From NCBI GenBank assembly GCA_013139225.1, contig WTBG01000142.1, positions 1-8,799 on the forward strand: a stretch of 8,799 bases of DNA. The letters run 5' to 3'. Of this stretch, positions 1 to 6,861 are shown in pieces (the first letter of the stretch is position 1; each line of letters opens with the position of its first letter). The translations under genes were made by a program, and so were the position numbers. The stretch is from Deltaproteobacteria bacterium. Lineage in GTDB: Bacteria; Desulfobacterota; WTBG01. A model generated the notes under the pieces. The model was not told the origin of the DNA. It worked only from the letters and a program-made list of their open reading frames with translations, and searched no databases.

Positions 1-1379
1 TAGAAGCTTCCAAATTTTCCCACCTTATATATAACGACTTCGGTCACACCATCAGACTCTAAGGTCACTGGTACCGGTATCTGAGCTAATTTAACCAGCT
101 CATCCAAACTTTTCAACTGCTCATTAAAACGGGAACCTTTCGATTCAATTTTTTCAGCTTTTTTTACCAGTTCAATCGCTTTTTTAAGGTTATGATCAGA
201 TTCTAAAACATCTGGCTTTTCTAAATAATAATTCATACGCTTTTCAAGCCGGTTACGCTTTATAGAACGCTCTTTACCTTGAATGGCAAACTGAATCGAG
301 TTGTCTATTTTTAAAACCGCCTGGTATGACGCCAGGGACTTCTCCCAATTTTCAGCATCCTCCGCCACTAACGCTTTCTTCCGTAGATCTTCAATATGAG
401 ATAACCGAATGGACGCATCCACCTGTGCCAGCGCATCTTTAACCTCATGCGAATCCGGTTTAAAAGACTGCGCTTTAAGGAACAGAGATCTAGCACGCTT
501 ATAATCATTGTTGTTAAAAGCCGTAAATCCTGATGACATGAGCTGTTGAAATTCTTCAGCCGAAATTATGTTCTTAACACGGATCAACGCAGATTGTGCT
601 TTTTCTGATTCAGGATCCAGCCGCACGGCCTCCTGATAATCTGCATGGGCGAAAGAAAGATTATTCTCCTCTTCATGTTTCTCACCTGAGGCAATCAATC
701 TCATAACCGTTTCAATGTTTTTTGCTCTCGCAAGGCTGTGCCGGGCAAACGTGTTTCCAGGATCGATCATCAAAGCAACGCTAAACAGGTGCTGAGCACG
801 ATCTCCATCTCCTTCTTTAAGCGCCATCTGGCCTTCGTTAAGAATACGTCGAAGAGCATCATCTGTATTATCACTCAGCTTGTTTAATGTTTCTATAGCC
901 TCCGCGTATTTTTCAGATGCGAATACGAATTCCTCACGGATAAAAAAGGCATCTGCCGCCTGGCTTAGCTGGACCATCCTGTCATACAATTTACCGCCCC
1001 ATTCGGCTACCCCTTTTGCATCCAATACCTTTTTTATTTTTAGAAAGTTAGAAAGTTTTTGTTCAGCTTCTTTTTTCTCCTTGGCAATTTGTGCCTTGCT
1101 TGCATCTCCCTCCATATGTGATGATGGTATTTCAGCCGACAACTCTTTTGATTGCGGTTCAGGTGTCACCTTTTCCACTGGAACAGATACGGTGCGGGCG
1201 GGATTTCTCGACAAAAAACTGAATAACCAAAGACCTCCAACAATCATAATGATTAAACTGAGGCTTAATAATGCTAACTTCAGGAAATTCTTCCGCTTGG
1301 CACCAAAGCGAACAGCTTTTTCTTTTTTTACTTCTACCTTGAGCGGGGTGATAATTTTATCTTTATTTTGGTCAACCAT
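1..1379 (-). CDS. Inner-membrane-anchored TPR protein, C-terminus cut by the window edge
   Basis: The frame is open from an ATG at 1379 to the left edge (459 codons plus 2 bases). An in-frame TAG at 1388-1386 lies upstream, so this ATG is the first possible start. Residues 1-32 are basic and would be cytoplasmic. Residues about 33-56 form one transmembrane helix, followed by a charged coiled-coil stretch (about 92-118). Residues about 178-350 hold at least four TPR-like helix pairs with the spaced Ala/Leu/Pro pattern, for example GDGDRAQHLFSVALMIDPGN near residue 185 and NNDYKRARSLF near residue 285. The last visible part, about 434-459, begins PVPVTLESDGVTEVVIYKVG and looks like the start of a PEGA-like beta domain as I remember it from related proteobacterial proteins. 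It is third in the minus-strand block, 57 bp after the lipoprotein gene. No Shine-Dalgarno sequence is visible. TPR and membrane topology are well supported; the role, probably protein-protein scaffolding in the periplasm, is inferred. Confidence 0.85.
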   Translation of the reverse strand, partial: MVDQNKDKIITPLKVEVKKEKAVRFGAKRKNFLKLALLSLSLIIMIVGGLWLFSFLSRNPARTVSVPVEKVTPEPQSKELSAEIPSSHMEGDASKAQIAKEKKEAEQKLSNFLKIKKVLDAKGVAEWGGKLYDRMVQLSQAADAFFIREEFVFASEKYAEAIETLNKLSDNTDDALRRILNEGQMALKEGDGDRAQHLFSVALMIDPGNTFARHSLARAKNIETVMRLIASGEKHEEENNLSFAHADYQEAVRLDPESEKAQSALIRVKNIISAEEFQQLMSSGFTAFNNNDYKRARSLFLKAQSFKPDSHEVKDALAQVDASIRLSHIEDLRKKALVAEDAENWEKSLASYQAVLKIDNSIQFAIQGKERSIKRNRLEKRMNYYLEKPDVLESDHNLKKAIELVKKAEKIESKGSRFNEQLKSLDELVKLAQIPVPVTLESDGVTEVVIYKVGKFGSF

Positions 1380-1384
1380 TTTAT

Positions 1385-1412
1385 GCTATAATCAAAAATT
1401 ACGTATTCGCAA
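1385..1412 (-). promoter_or_regulatory. Weak candidate promoter directly before the TPR gene
   Basis: On the minus strand TTGCGA (1412-1407, 4/6 match to TTGACA) and TATAGC (1390-1385, 4/6 match to TATAAT) are separated by 16 bp. A transcript would start about at the ATG at 1379, which has no Shine-Dalgarno sequence, so it would be leaderless. The -35 part lies in the edge of the partial repeat. Both boxes are weak and AT-rich DNA gives such matches by chance. Confidence 0.25.
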
Positions 1413-1443
1413 AAAGTCCAATTTGTTCCTTATTTGTCACTCC
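1403..1443. repeat. Partial copy of the dispersed repeat (left end only)
   Basis: These 41 bases match 3658-3698 at 34 positions with no gap. They share the blocks GCAAAAAGTCCAATT and TCCTTATTTGTCA and the closing TCC. Similarity stops after TCC, so the inner palindromes and right end of the element are missing here. The copy covers most of the gap between the lipoprotein and TPR genes and includes the lipoprotein stop codon (TGA at 1439-1437). Confidence 0.8.
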
Positions 1444-2651
1444 CCGGGGTTTTCCGGGTCAGAGACATCTGCAGGGGCAAAGCCGGTTTCAGAATAATAT
1501 ATTTCGCGCAGCAACTCCCGCCAGCGTTTATACTGCTCCTCGGCTGTACCTGACAATTCATATTTCTTACCCTCAAACTCTATCACAATGGGTTTCATTT
1601 CACTTCCGAAGGATTCACCCAGTTCCTGAAGCGTTTGGTAATGCATTTCAGCCTGCTTGGAAATATTAATGCCACTCAAAAATACCTGACCTCCGGCAAT
1701 TACCAGAGCACCAGTTAAAGCACCTGAGTTATGCACATCCTGTACTTCCATTAATATGGCTAGTGCTACCAATAATACGCCTCCGGCCTGACGTATAAAT
1801 GCTGCCCGTTTTTGTTCGGCCAGTGCAATGCGTTCCGTTAAGTTTAGCATACGCCAATCTTTGTAAGGAGGCCACATTTCATTATAGAACCCTTCATAAT
1901 ATTCATTGATTGTATCTTCAAACATGTATTCCCGTTCTCTTATCTTTAACAGGCGTTCCATCATGGGATCATCATCAGAGGGCAAACGATTAATAGTAAA
2001 CTTACCTCTTTTGTCTTCTTCCAGGTAGTCTCCAAAAGCATGTGGGGCAAAATCCTTAGCAAACTTTATTTTAGAAATTGTACGTATTTCTTTTATCTCC
2101 TCTGGGCTCAGCTTTTTCATATAATCCGCTATGTCATTGGAGATTGCATTATAAATCCCCTGAAAAGCATCTTTTTGCCCTGGAATATTGTCATCATAGG
2201 CTTTACCAGTAACAGTGGCTTTGTACTTTTTCTTCAGCCAGACTTTACCGCTCGAATCGCTGACAGTAATCTTGAGAGTCAGATTCTCACCATTTGATTC
2301 GATAATCTCACCTTTCACCAGAACATCTGCAGACTCAGATTCCAGTGGTGTAACCCGAATCATCCCCCAATAAGCGCTTTGCTCCAAGGTATTTTTCAAA
2401 TGGTAAGGAATAAAATGGTTCTCAGCGTTTCTCACATCAAGATTGGTTCCTTCTTTTTGGGCTTTTCTTTCTTTGATTTCGCTACTTTTAAAAACGGTTA
2501 TCCCAACATCTAATAACTCTTCTTCGGGAATCTCTTGCTGAGCATGCAGGATCTTCGTTTTAGCAATCTTGTGGGCATTGTAAGTAGCACAGGCGGTGAG
2601 AAAAAAAAGGAGTGAGCAGATTATAAAACATTTGCGAGTGAAGATAATCAT
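1437..2651 (-). CDS. Lipoprotein of unknown function with a C-terminal hydrophobic hairpin
   Basis: A 404-residue protein. It begins with a signal peptide (R6, K7, then a hydrophobic run) and a lipobox L18-T19-A20-C21, so Cys21 would be lipidated. The following residues (A, T, Y) contain no Asp at +2, which favours sorting to the outer membrane if the E. coli rule applies. Residues about 45-180 look like a mixed alpha/beta periplasmic domain of the kind seen in CsgG/LpoB-like lipoproteins (LLDVGITVFKSSE; later SADVLVKGEIIESNGENLTL and DSSGKVWLKKKY); this fold call is inferred. Residues about 288-302 and 311-331 are two hydrophobic, Gly/Ala-rich segments split by QDVHNSG, unusual for a lipoprotein. 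A second small domain (about 352-390) includes VIEFEGKKYELSG. It is second in the minus-strand block, 53 bp after the coiled-coil gene. The start ATG at 2651 is the only one: an in-frame TGA lies at 2684-2682, and no Shine-Dalgarno sequence is visible. The last codons and the stop lie in a repeat fragment, so the C-terminal tail may not be ancestral. I do not recognise a named family. Confidence 0.85.
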   Translation of the reverse strand: MIIFTRKCFIICSLLFFLTACATYNAHKIAKTKILHAQQEIPEEELLDVGITVFKSSEIKERKAQKEGTNLDVRNAENHFIPYHLKNTLEQSAYWGMIRVTPLESESADVLVKGEIIESNGENLTLKITVSDSSGKVWLKKKYKATVTGKAYDDNIPGQKDAFQGIYNAISNDIADYMKKLSPEEIKEIRTISKIKFAKDFAPHAFGDYLEEDKRGKFTINRLPSDDDPMMERLLKIREREYMFEDTINEYYEGFYNEMWPPYKDWRMLNLTERIALAEQKRAAFIRQAGGVLLVALAILMEVQDVHNSGALTGALVIAGGQVFLSGINISKQAEMHYQTLQELGESFGSEMKPIVIEFEGKKYELSGTAEEQYKRWRELLREIYYSETGFAPADVSDPENPGE

Positions 2652-2704
2652 AGCGCTATGTCGATAGCATGCTTTGCGAGTTCATCAAGGTCAGTGTAAA
2701 GCGT
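2648..2704 (-). other. In-frame stretch after the coiled-coil gene stop, ending in an ATGA overlap
   Basis: Directly after the TAA at 2707-2705 the same frame stays open for 18 codons, reading TLYTDLDELAKHAIDIAL, and ends at TGA 2650-2648. That TGA overlaps the lipoprotein ATG (2651-2649) as ATGA. The stretch contains no ATG, GTG or TTG in this frame, so it cannot be an independent gene. It would only be made by readthrough of the TAA, or it is the relic of a longer ancestral reading frame. It also contains a small inverted repeat GCTAT/ATAGC. Confidence 0.4.
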
Positions 2705-3598
2705 TTAATTACTACCTCTTTTATAGTCTTCATATTCTTTCCAAAGCTTTTTTTTGAGCTCTGGATCAGTTTCTTTTTCAGCTGCTTCACGAAGCTGACG
2801 AGCTACAATATCATCATCCTGGGCACTGCCGTGACTCTTCCTGTCCTGTTTACTATATGTTGCATCGTCATCTGATCGAGACTTGCCATCCCGGCTATCT
2901 GTGACAGGAACTTTTGAATAGCTCCCTCCCTGTTCAAGTTCGTCTTCTCCTTGCTCTCGATCCTTTATTTCTTCTTCTGACTGCGACTTCTGAGCGTGCT
3001 CATCTGTACCATCATCCTCAGAGGAACTGACATCCACACCTTTTTCTCTCAAGCGTTCTGCTGCTTCAGCCGCCTCCCCCGCTATATTCTTCATATTGTT
3101 TTCTGATTTTGCACGAATCTCATCCATTTCTTTAAGTAACATTTCATCAAATTCAGCCAATGAATCGTTTAACTCACTGTCCAAAACAGACAATTCATCA
3201 GGCTCTTCCTCCGCAGGAACTTCTGTATAACGATTTCCCTCTGATTGAATTGAATTTGAACAACCTGTCGTTTTTGCCGACTTTTGATACCTCGAATACG
3301 TTGCTTCCATGTTATCCACAATTTTTTGGTTTTCATTGACCATGGCCTGGATACGATTGAGGTAAGTTTCATAATCATTTAAAATTTCAGGAGTTGCTTT
3401 TCCGGAATTTTTTAGCTGCTCCAGCTCGGAGGTAATTCTCCCTTCCGTTGCTTGGCTGATACGCAAATTTTCACGGGCTTGTTCAAGTCTTAGTTGAACC
3501 TCATCCTGTGGAGCCCCATTTACTGATAAAATTGTTATCAGAGGAAGCAGCCCTGCAAAAATAAGCATTTTAATTTTTACACACCTGTAAAACAGCAT
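2705..3598 (-). CDS. Secreted acidic coiled-coil protein of unknown function
   Basis: A 297-residue protein. Residues 1-29 form a signal peptide (R5, K8, K10, hydrophobic 11-26, likely cut after NGA at 27-29), so the mature protein would be periplasmic. Residues about 31-105 are a heptad-like helical coiled coil, about 136-186 a second charged helix (DEMLLKEMDEIRAK, then EAAEAAERLREKG). Residues about 188-262 are a low-complexity linker rich in Asp, Glu, Ser, Lys and Gln. The C-terminal helix (about 262-294, DDDIVARQLREAAEK then DPELKKKLWKEYEDYK) is less biased and looks like the conserved docking part. The start at 3598 is preceded by AGG with 6-nt spacing; the alternative ATG at residue 11 would lose the basic n-region of the signal peptide and has a poorly spaced AGG. 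It is the first gene of the minus-strand block and follows the strong promoter at 3850-3821, with a leader of about 215 nt that runs through the repeat. I do not recognise a named family. It may be a structural linker between the lipoprotein and the TPR protein encoded downstream. Confidence 0.85.
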   Translation of the reverse strand: MLFYRCVKIKMLIFAGLLPLITILSVNGAPQDEVQLRLEQARENLRISQATEGRITSELEQLKNSGKATPEILNDYETYLNRIQAMVNENQKIVDNMEATYSRYQKSAKTTGCSNSIQSEGNRYTEVPAEEEPDELSVLDSELNDSLAEFDEMLLKEMDEIRAKSENNMKNIAGEAAEAAERLREKGVDVSSSEDDGTDEHAQKSQSEEEIKDREQGEDELEQGGSYSKVPVTDSRDGKSRSDDDATYSKQDRKSHGSAQDDDIVARQLREAAEKETDPELKKKLWKEYEDYKRGSN

Positions 3599-3653
3599 TC
3601 AAGACCTATACGAAAAGGTTTAAGGTATCTATCATCTTGAAAGCTCTTACTAT

Positions 3654-3811
3654 TGATGATTTGGCAAAAAGTCCAATTCACTCCTTATTTGTCATTCCTG
3701 CAAAACTTGTCCTCGACCTGATCGGGGAGCAGGAATCCAGTGATTTCAGATTTTTATGGACTCCCGCTTTCGCGGGAGTGACTCTATTTTTGGCTTTTTA
3801 CGAAGCTGTCA
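3654..3811. repeat. MITE-like palindromic repeat, complete copy
   Basis: The ends form an imperfect inverted repeat: 3654-3676 against the complement of 3789-3811 (15 of 23 positions, most differences transitions), with the common core AAAAAG. Inside are two palindromic units. One is ATTCCTGC (3694-3701) paired with GCAGGAAT (3729-3736), enclosing a nested hairpin TCCTCGA/TCGGGGA (3710-3716, 3722-3728, one G-T pair). The other is the perfect hairpin at 3760-3779. There is no coding capacity for a transposase, so it would be a non-autonomous element. A partial relative lies at 1403-1443. The GTCATTCC...GGAATCCAG wording is typical of a repeat class common in several bacterial phyla (from memory). 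It sits in the transcribed leader of the minus-strand block. Confidence 0.8.
3760..3779. other. Perfect 8-bp hairpin within the repeat
   Basis: ACTCCCGC (3760-3767) and GCGGGAGT (3772-3779) form a GC-rich stem with the loop TTTC. On the plus strand two T-runs follow (3787-3791, 3795-3799), but the first begins 7 bases after the stem, so it is a poor intrinsic terminator. On the minus strand no T-run follows, so transcription from 3850-3821 into the coiled-coil gene should not be stopped by it. Confidence 0.6.
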
Positions 3812-3820
3812 CTATAAATT

Positions 3821-3850
3821 AGTATACATAATCTAAATATCATGTGTCAA
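3821..3850 (-). promoter_or_regulatory. Sigma70-type promoter for the minus-strand envelope block
   Basis: On the minus strand a perfect -35 TTGACA (3850-3845) is separated by 18 bp from TATACT (3826-3821, 5/6 match to TATAAT). Transcription would start near 3814, just outside the repeat, and run through it to the coiled-coil gene ATG at 3598, giving a leader of about 215 nt. I see no equally good promoter closer to that gene. Confidence 0.7.
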
Positions 3851-3871
3851 GCAGCAAGCCAATCAAAGACA

Positions 3872-3900
3872 TTGACACAACTTTCTATTGGGTCTATATT
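3872..3900 (+). promoter_or_regulatory. Sigma70-type promoter for the AsmA gene
   Basis: A perfect -35 TTGACA (3872-3877), a 17-bp spacer and TATATT (3895-3900, 5/6 match) form a near-consensus promoter. Transcription would start near 3907, leaving a leader of about 57 nt before the ATG at 3964. Its -35 box with the next base is the mirror image of that of the minus promoter (GTGTCAA at 3844-3850, TTGACAC at 3872-3878). The site also rules out the upstream GTG at 3844 as the AsmA start. Confidence 0.8.
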
Positions 3901-3952
3901 ATTTTTGTCAAAAAAAGAGGTGCTTTTCTCTTAAAGATGTGCTGCAGCATGC

Positions 3953-3958
3953 AGGAGG
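3953..3958 (+). promoter_or_regulatory. Shine-Dalgarno site that fixes the AsmA start
   Basis: A perfect AGGAGG lies 5 nt before the ATG at 3964. The upstream in-frame GTG at 3844 has nothing comparable. Confidence 0.9.
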
Positions 3959-3963
3959 AAAAT

Positions 3964-6804
3964 ATGACCACCCAAAATTCTTCGCCTAAAACTTTTTCGC
4001 TAACCAGATTTATTCTTAAATTGCTAATCAGTTGTCTTGCCATTACTTTGATCTTGATCATTGTTCTATTGTTCACACTTCCCTCTCTTCTCTCTTCAGA
4101 TTTTGCCCGGGAAAACATTACGGCATATTTATCCAAAGATCTTAAACGGCCTGTATCAATCAATAAATTTTCATTCTCCTGGGGCAAGGGGATTTTGTTA
4201 TCCGGTTTAACTATTAAAGATAAAGACCAAAAACCCTTTGTAGACCTTAATGAACTTAAGCTCATTATTTCCTGGCTATCTCTGCTGGCCGGTAAAATCG
4301 ATATCGACGACCTTACCATCAATGGGATAGACTTAACTCTCACCAGGGATAAATCAGGAAAGACCGATATCAGTGATATCCTGGAAACATCCCCAAAAGA
4401 GGCTCCATCAAAAGAGAAGGATGAATTTACACTTAAAGAACTACCCGCTCTTTTTCTTAATGCCCACATTAGGAAAGGAAATTTCACCTTTGTTGATCGA
4501 CGTCTTGATAGCATCACTCGTGTCAAGGATCTTAACCTTGATCTATCCATACCATCACTCAATGAACAAATACACTTTCTCTTAAACACCAAGGTAATAC
4601 TTGATGATAAACCACCTGAATCTATAGAATTGACCGGCACTGCCCGCCTGGCATCGAAAGGGAAATTTGATCCCCGAAAAGCCCGGGGCAACCTGGAAAT
4701 GAAAGCGGGCTTCGGACATATTAAGGCGTTTTTAGACCTGGCTAAATTTGATAGTCCTGATGAGGTAACCGGTGCCAGTTTATCATGCCTGCTTGATTTA
4801 AACAAACTGGCTAAGCTTGGAGCAGGTATCCTGGGCCTACCTCCCGGATTCTCTTTGAAAGGTCAACTCAAAAGCACCCTTAATGTCCGGGGAAATTTGG
4901 AGTCTCATATAGCTCTTAATGGCGACACCGTGCTCAAAAACTTATCCATAAAGGGAGGTCCTTTCAAGGATGCGTCCTTTAAACAACCTCAAATTATCTT
5001 GTCCCAGGATATGTTACTCGATTTTGTCAACAATTCGATTGATATTAAATCATTTGCACTTAAAAGTGATTTCGTCAATCTCTCCATCACGGGGACGGTT
5101 GATGATTTTCAAAGACACCCCAACGGAAAAATACATCTCTCGGGAATGGGCAACCTTAATGAAATTTTACTTGTTATGAGGAAAGTCCTCCCCATCCCGC
5201 CTGATCTGCAAATATTCGGGAGCATGAATCTATCTTTATCAGGAACTGGAGATCTCAACAAATTAAACGTCAAGGGCACAACTGGCATTAAAGATTTAAA
5301 AATTAATGCTGACTTTCTTGGGGATCACCCTTTTAAGGAAAAATACTTGAAGATAACTCCTGATATTACCATTAATGCTTCCAAACATACGTATGATTTA
5401 GCTTCTCTAAATATCCGTAGTGAGATATTGAACGCTGATATTAAGGGTACACTGGATGATGGAATAAACATTAACTTAAAAGGGAACCTTTCTACTAAAT
5501 TCTCGAAGCTGAAAAGACAGCTTAAAGGTGTGATTCCTTCAGCTTTTCCAGATCAAGGGCAGCTCTCATCTGACATTACCTTAAAGGGAAGTCTCAAAAA
5601 CTCAATTGCAATAAAGGGCAATCACATAATAAATGATGCAAAGATTATTTTCCCTTCTTCAAGCAAAAAACCCATTACTCCCCCTGAAACGCTCTATTTT
5701 TCTAAACTGACTGTGATCCATGATGCAGCATATACCGCAAACCAAGATAAATTCACCCTTATGTCACTTAAAGCGGATTCTTCTTTCTTGAATTTGGAAG
5801 GATCAGGATCGCTCTCCCAGATTTCAAAAATTCTCTCTTTGCAATGCCAGGTAAAAGCTGATCTTGACATGCAAGAGGTTCAAAAATCATTGAAGGATTT
5901 CCTGCCTGAAGGATTAACAGCCAGGGGGAAGGGAAACATCACTTTTTCCTGTGGGGGAAGCTTAAACTCTCCTGATGATAAACCAATGCTTTCAACCTGG
6001 GAAGGTAATGGATCATTATCAGTTGATTCGATCAATTATCAAACTATTGGGTCAATAAAAAATCTCCACACTAAAAACCTCTCTCTTAAAAAAGGTGTTT
6101 TGGATTCCACACTTATGTGTCAACTCAACAACGGTCCTATACGGGCAGAGGGCGAGTTCTATTTCGGCAAAAAAACCCCGACAATGAAAGTGAATCTGGA
6201 AGCTAAAGACATTCAACTTTCCCAGGACCTAAAAATACTGGGGTACATAATTCCCATTCTGATCATACCACCCTCAGGCCAGCTTTCTGGGAAAGGTAAT
6301 CTTTCTGCCCAGGCTTCCTGGCAAGGCACCAGTTGGAACTCTGAGATTGCTAAAACTATTAATGGGGAAGGGGAGCTTACCATGAATGATGGCACTATTA
6401 GCAGCCAAAATGTTTTATCACAGGTGCTGAAATATTTTGGGAAACCAGAGACCCTTAAATTTAAGCAGATTTCAACTGCTTTTCGTTTAAAAGATGAAAA
6501 AATTTACAATGATAATATTCAGGTGAATGGTGAAGATCTGAATTTCCAAATCAAAGGCTGGACGTCACTCACATATATCGCTTCTCAAAACGGGAACCCC
6601 ATGGAATATAGCGTCACCGGAGATTTTCTCGAAGAATCTCTTGGCAGAGATGCAAAGAAGGTTCTATCCATTATAGGCGGTGGAGAACCTGTAATACCAG
6701 TTGTAATTGCAGGAACCGTGCAGAAGCCAAAGATAGCCATAAAAATGCCAAAGGTGGGTGATCTTATCCGGGGAATCTTCGGCTCTGACAAGAAAAAGAG
6801 ATAA
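3964..6804 (+). CDS. AsmA-family inner-membrane-anchored periplasmic protein
   Basis: A 946-residue protein of the AsmA/TamB-like superfamily, members of which form long periplasmic beta structures that carry phospholipids between inner and outer membrane or affect outer-membrane assembly. Residues about 16-39 are a single N-terminal transmembrane helix. Residues about 45-145 show the AsmA opening pattern: a helix (ITAYLSKDLKRPVSI), then strands around GILLSGLTIKD and IDIDDLTINGIDLTLTRD. The middle is made of repeated short beta strands of the type LNLDLSIPSL and LKGNLSTKF. The typical AsmA C-terminal block lies at about 797-870 (INGEGELTMNDGTISSQN, then FRLKDEKIYNDNIQVNG). The tail is basic (GSDKKKR). 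The length is between AsmA proper (about 620) and TamB/YhdP (about 1,260). The ATG at 3964 is chosen over GTG 3844 because it has a perfect Shine-Dalgarno site and the promoter lies between the two. It is followed after 57 bp by the YihY-like gene, probably in one transcript. The family call is firm; the exact substrate is not known. Confidence 0.9.
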   Translation: MTTQNSSPKTFSLTRFILKLLISCLAITLILIIVLLFTLPSLLSSDFARENITAYLSKDLKRPVSINKFSFSWGKGILLSGLTIKDKDQKPFVDLNELKLIISWLSLLAGKIDIDDLTINGIDLTLTRDKSGKTDISDILETSPKEAPSKEKDEFTLKELPALFLNAHIRKGNFTFVDRRLDSITRVKDLNLDLSIPSLNEQIHFLLNTKVILDDKPPESIELTGTARLASKGKFDPRKARGNLEMKAGFGHIKAFLDLAKFDSPDEVTGASLSCLLDLNKLAKLGAGILGLPPGFSLKGQLKSTLNVRGNLESHIALNGDTVLKNLSIKGGPFKDASFKQPQIILSQDMLLDFVNNSIDIKSFALKSDFVNLSITGTVDDFQRHPNGKIHLSGMGNLNEILLVMRKVLPIPPDLQIFGSMNLSLSGTGDLNKLNVKGTTGIKDLKINADFLGDHPFKEKYLKITPDITINASKHTYDLASLNIRSEILNADIKGTLDDGININLKGNLSTKFSKLKRQLKGVIPSAFPDQGQLSSDITLKGSLKNSIAIKGNHIINDAKIIFPSSSKKPITPPETLYFSKLTVIHDAAYTANQDKFTLMSLKADSSFLNLEGSGSLSQISKILSLQCQVKADLDMQEVQKSLKDFLPEGLTARGKGNITFSCGGSLNSPDDKPMLSTWEGNGSLSVDSINYQTIGSIKNLHTKNLSLKKGVLDSTLMCQLNNGPIRAEGEFYFGKKTPTMKVNLEAKDIQLSQDLKILGYIIPILIIPPSGQLSGKGNLSAQASWQGTSWNSEIAKTINGEGELTMNDGTISSQNVLSQVLKYFGKPETLKFKQISTAFRLKDEKIYNDNIQVNGEDLNFQIKGWTSLTYIASQNGNPMEYSVTGDFLEESLGRDAKKVLSIIGGGEPVIPVVIAGTVQKPKIAIKMPKVGDLIRGIFGSDKKKR

Positions 6805-6861
6805 ACGATATTCTGATAACTCACTTACCACAAAGCCATTTAATACAGGGAGACAGATACT

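Larger units (their letters stand above)
3599..3963. other. Divergent intergenic region with repeat and two promoters
   Basis: This 365-bp stretch carries no convincing gene. From left to right it holds the short leader and AGG ribosome site of the minus-strand coiled-coil gene, a MITE-like repeat (about 3654-3811), the minus promoter (3850-3821), a 21-bp spacer, the plus promoter (3872-3900) and the AsmA leader. Open frames across it are not genes: one at 3637-3822 is a translation of the repeat, and one from GTG 3844 runs through the plus promoter. Confidence 0.8.

Noticed and set aside
1440..1462. CCCGG/CCGGG inverted repeat near the lipoprotein stop, as a possible terminator
   Set aside because: The stem is only 5 bp, lies before the stop codon within the coding sequence and is not followed by a T-run.
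880..1497. 205-codon plus-strand open frame
   Set aside because: It lies antisense to the TPR gene, whose frame has membrane helix and TPR pattern; this peptide is Ser/Phe-rich and has no domain.
3662..3667. TTGCCA on the minus strand (5/6 to a -35 box) as a closer promoter of the coiled-coil gene
   Set aside because: No acceptable -10 box lies 15-19 bp downstream, whereas a near-consensus promoter exists at 3850-3821.
3760..3799. Hairpin with T-runs in the repeat as an intrinsic terminator on the plus strand
   Set aside because: The T-runs begin 7 and 15 bases after the stem, and no plus-strand gene ends upstream, so there is nothing to terminate.
3637..3822. 61-codon plus-strand open frame
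   Set aside because: It is a translation of the palindromic repeat (peptide containing TPAFAGVTLFL), a well-known kind of false gene over such elements; no ribosome site.
3894..4805. 303-codon minus-strand open frame
   Set aside because: It is antisense to the AsmA gene and overlaps its promoter; the peptide is rich in Ser and Arg as usual for shadow frames.
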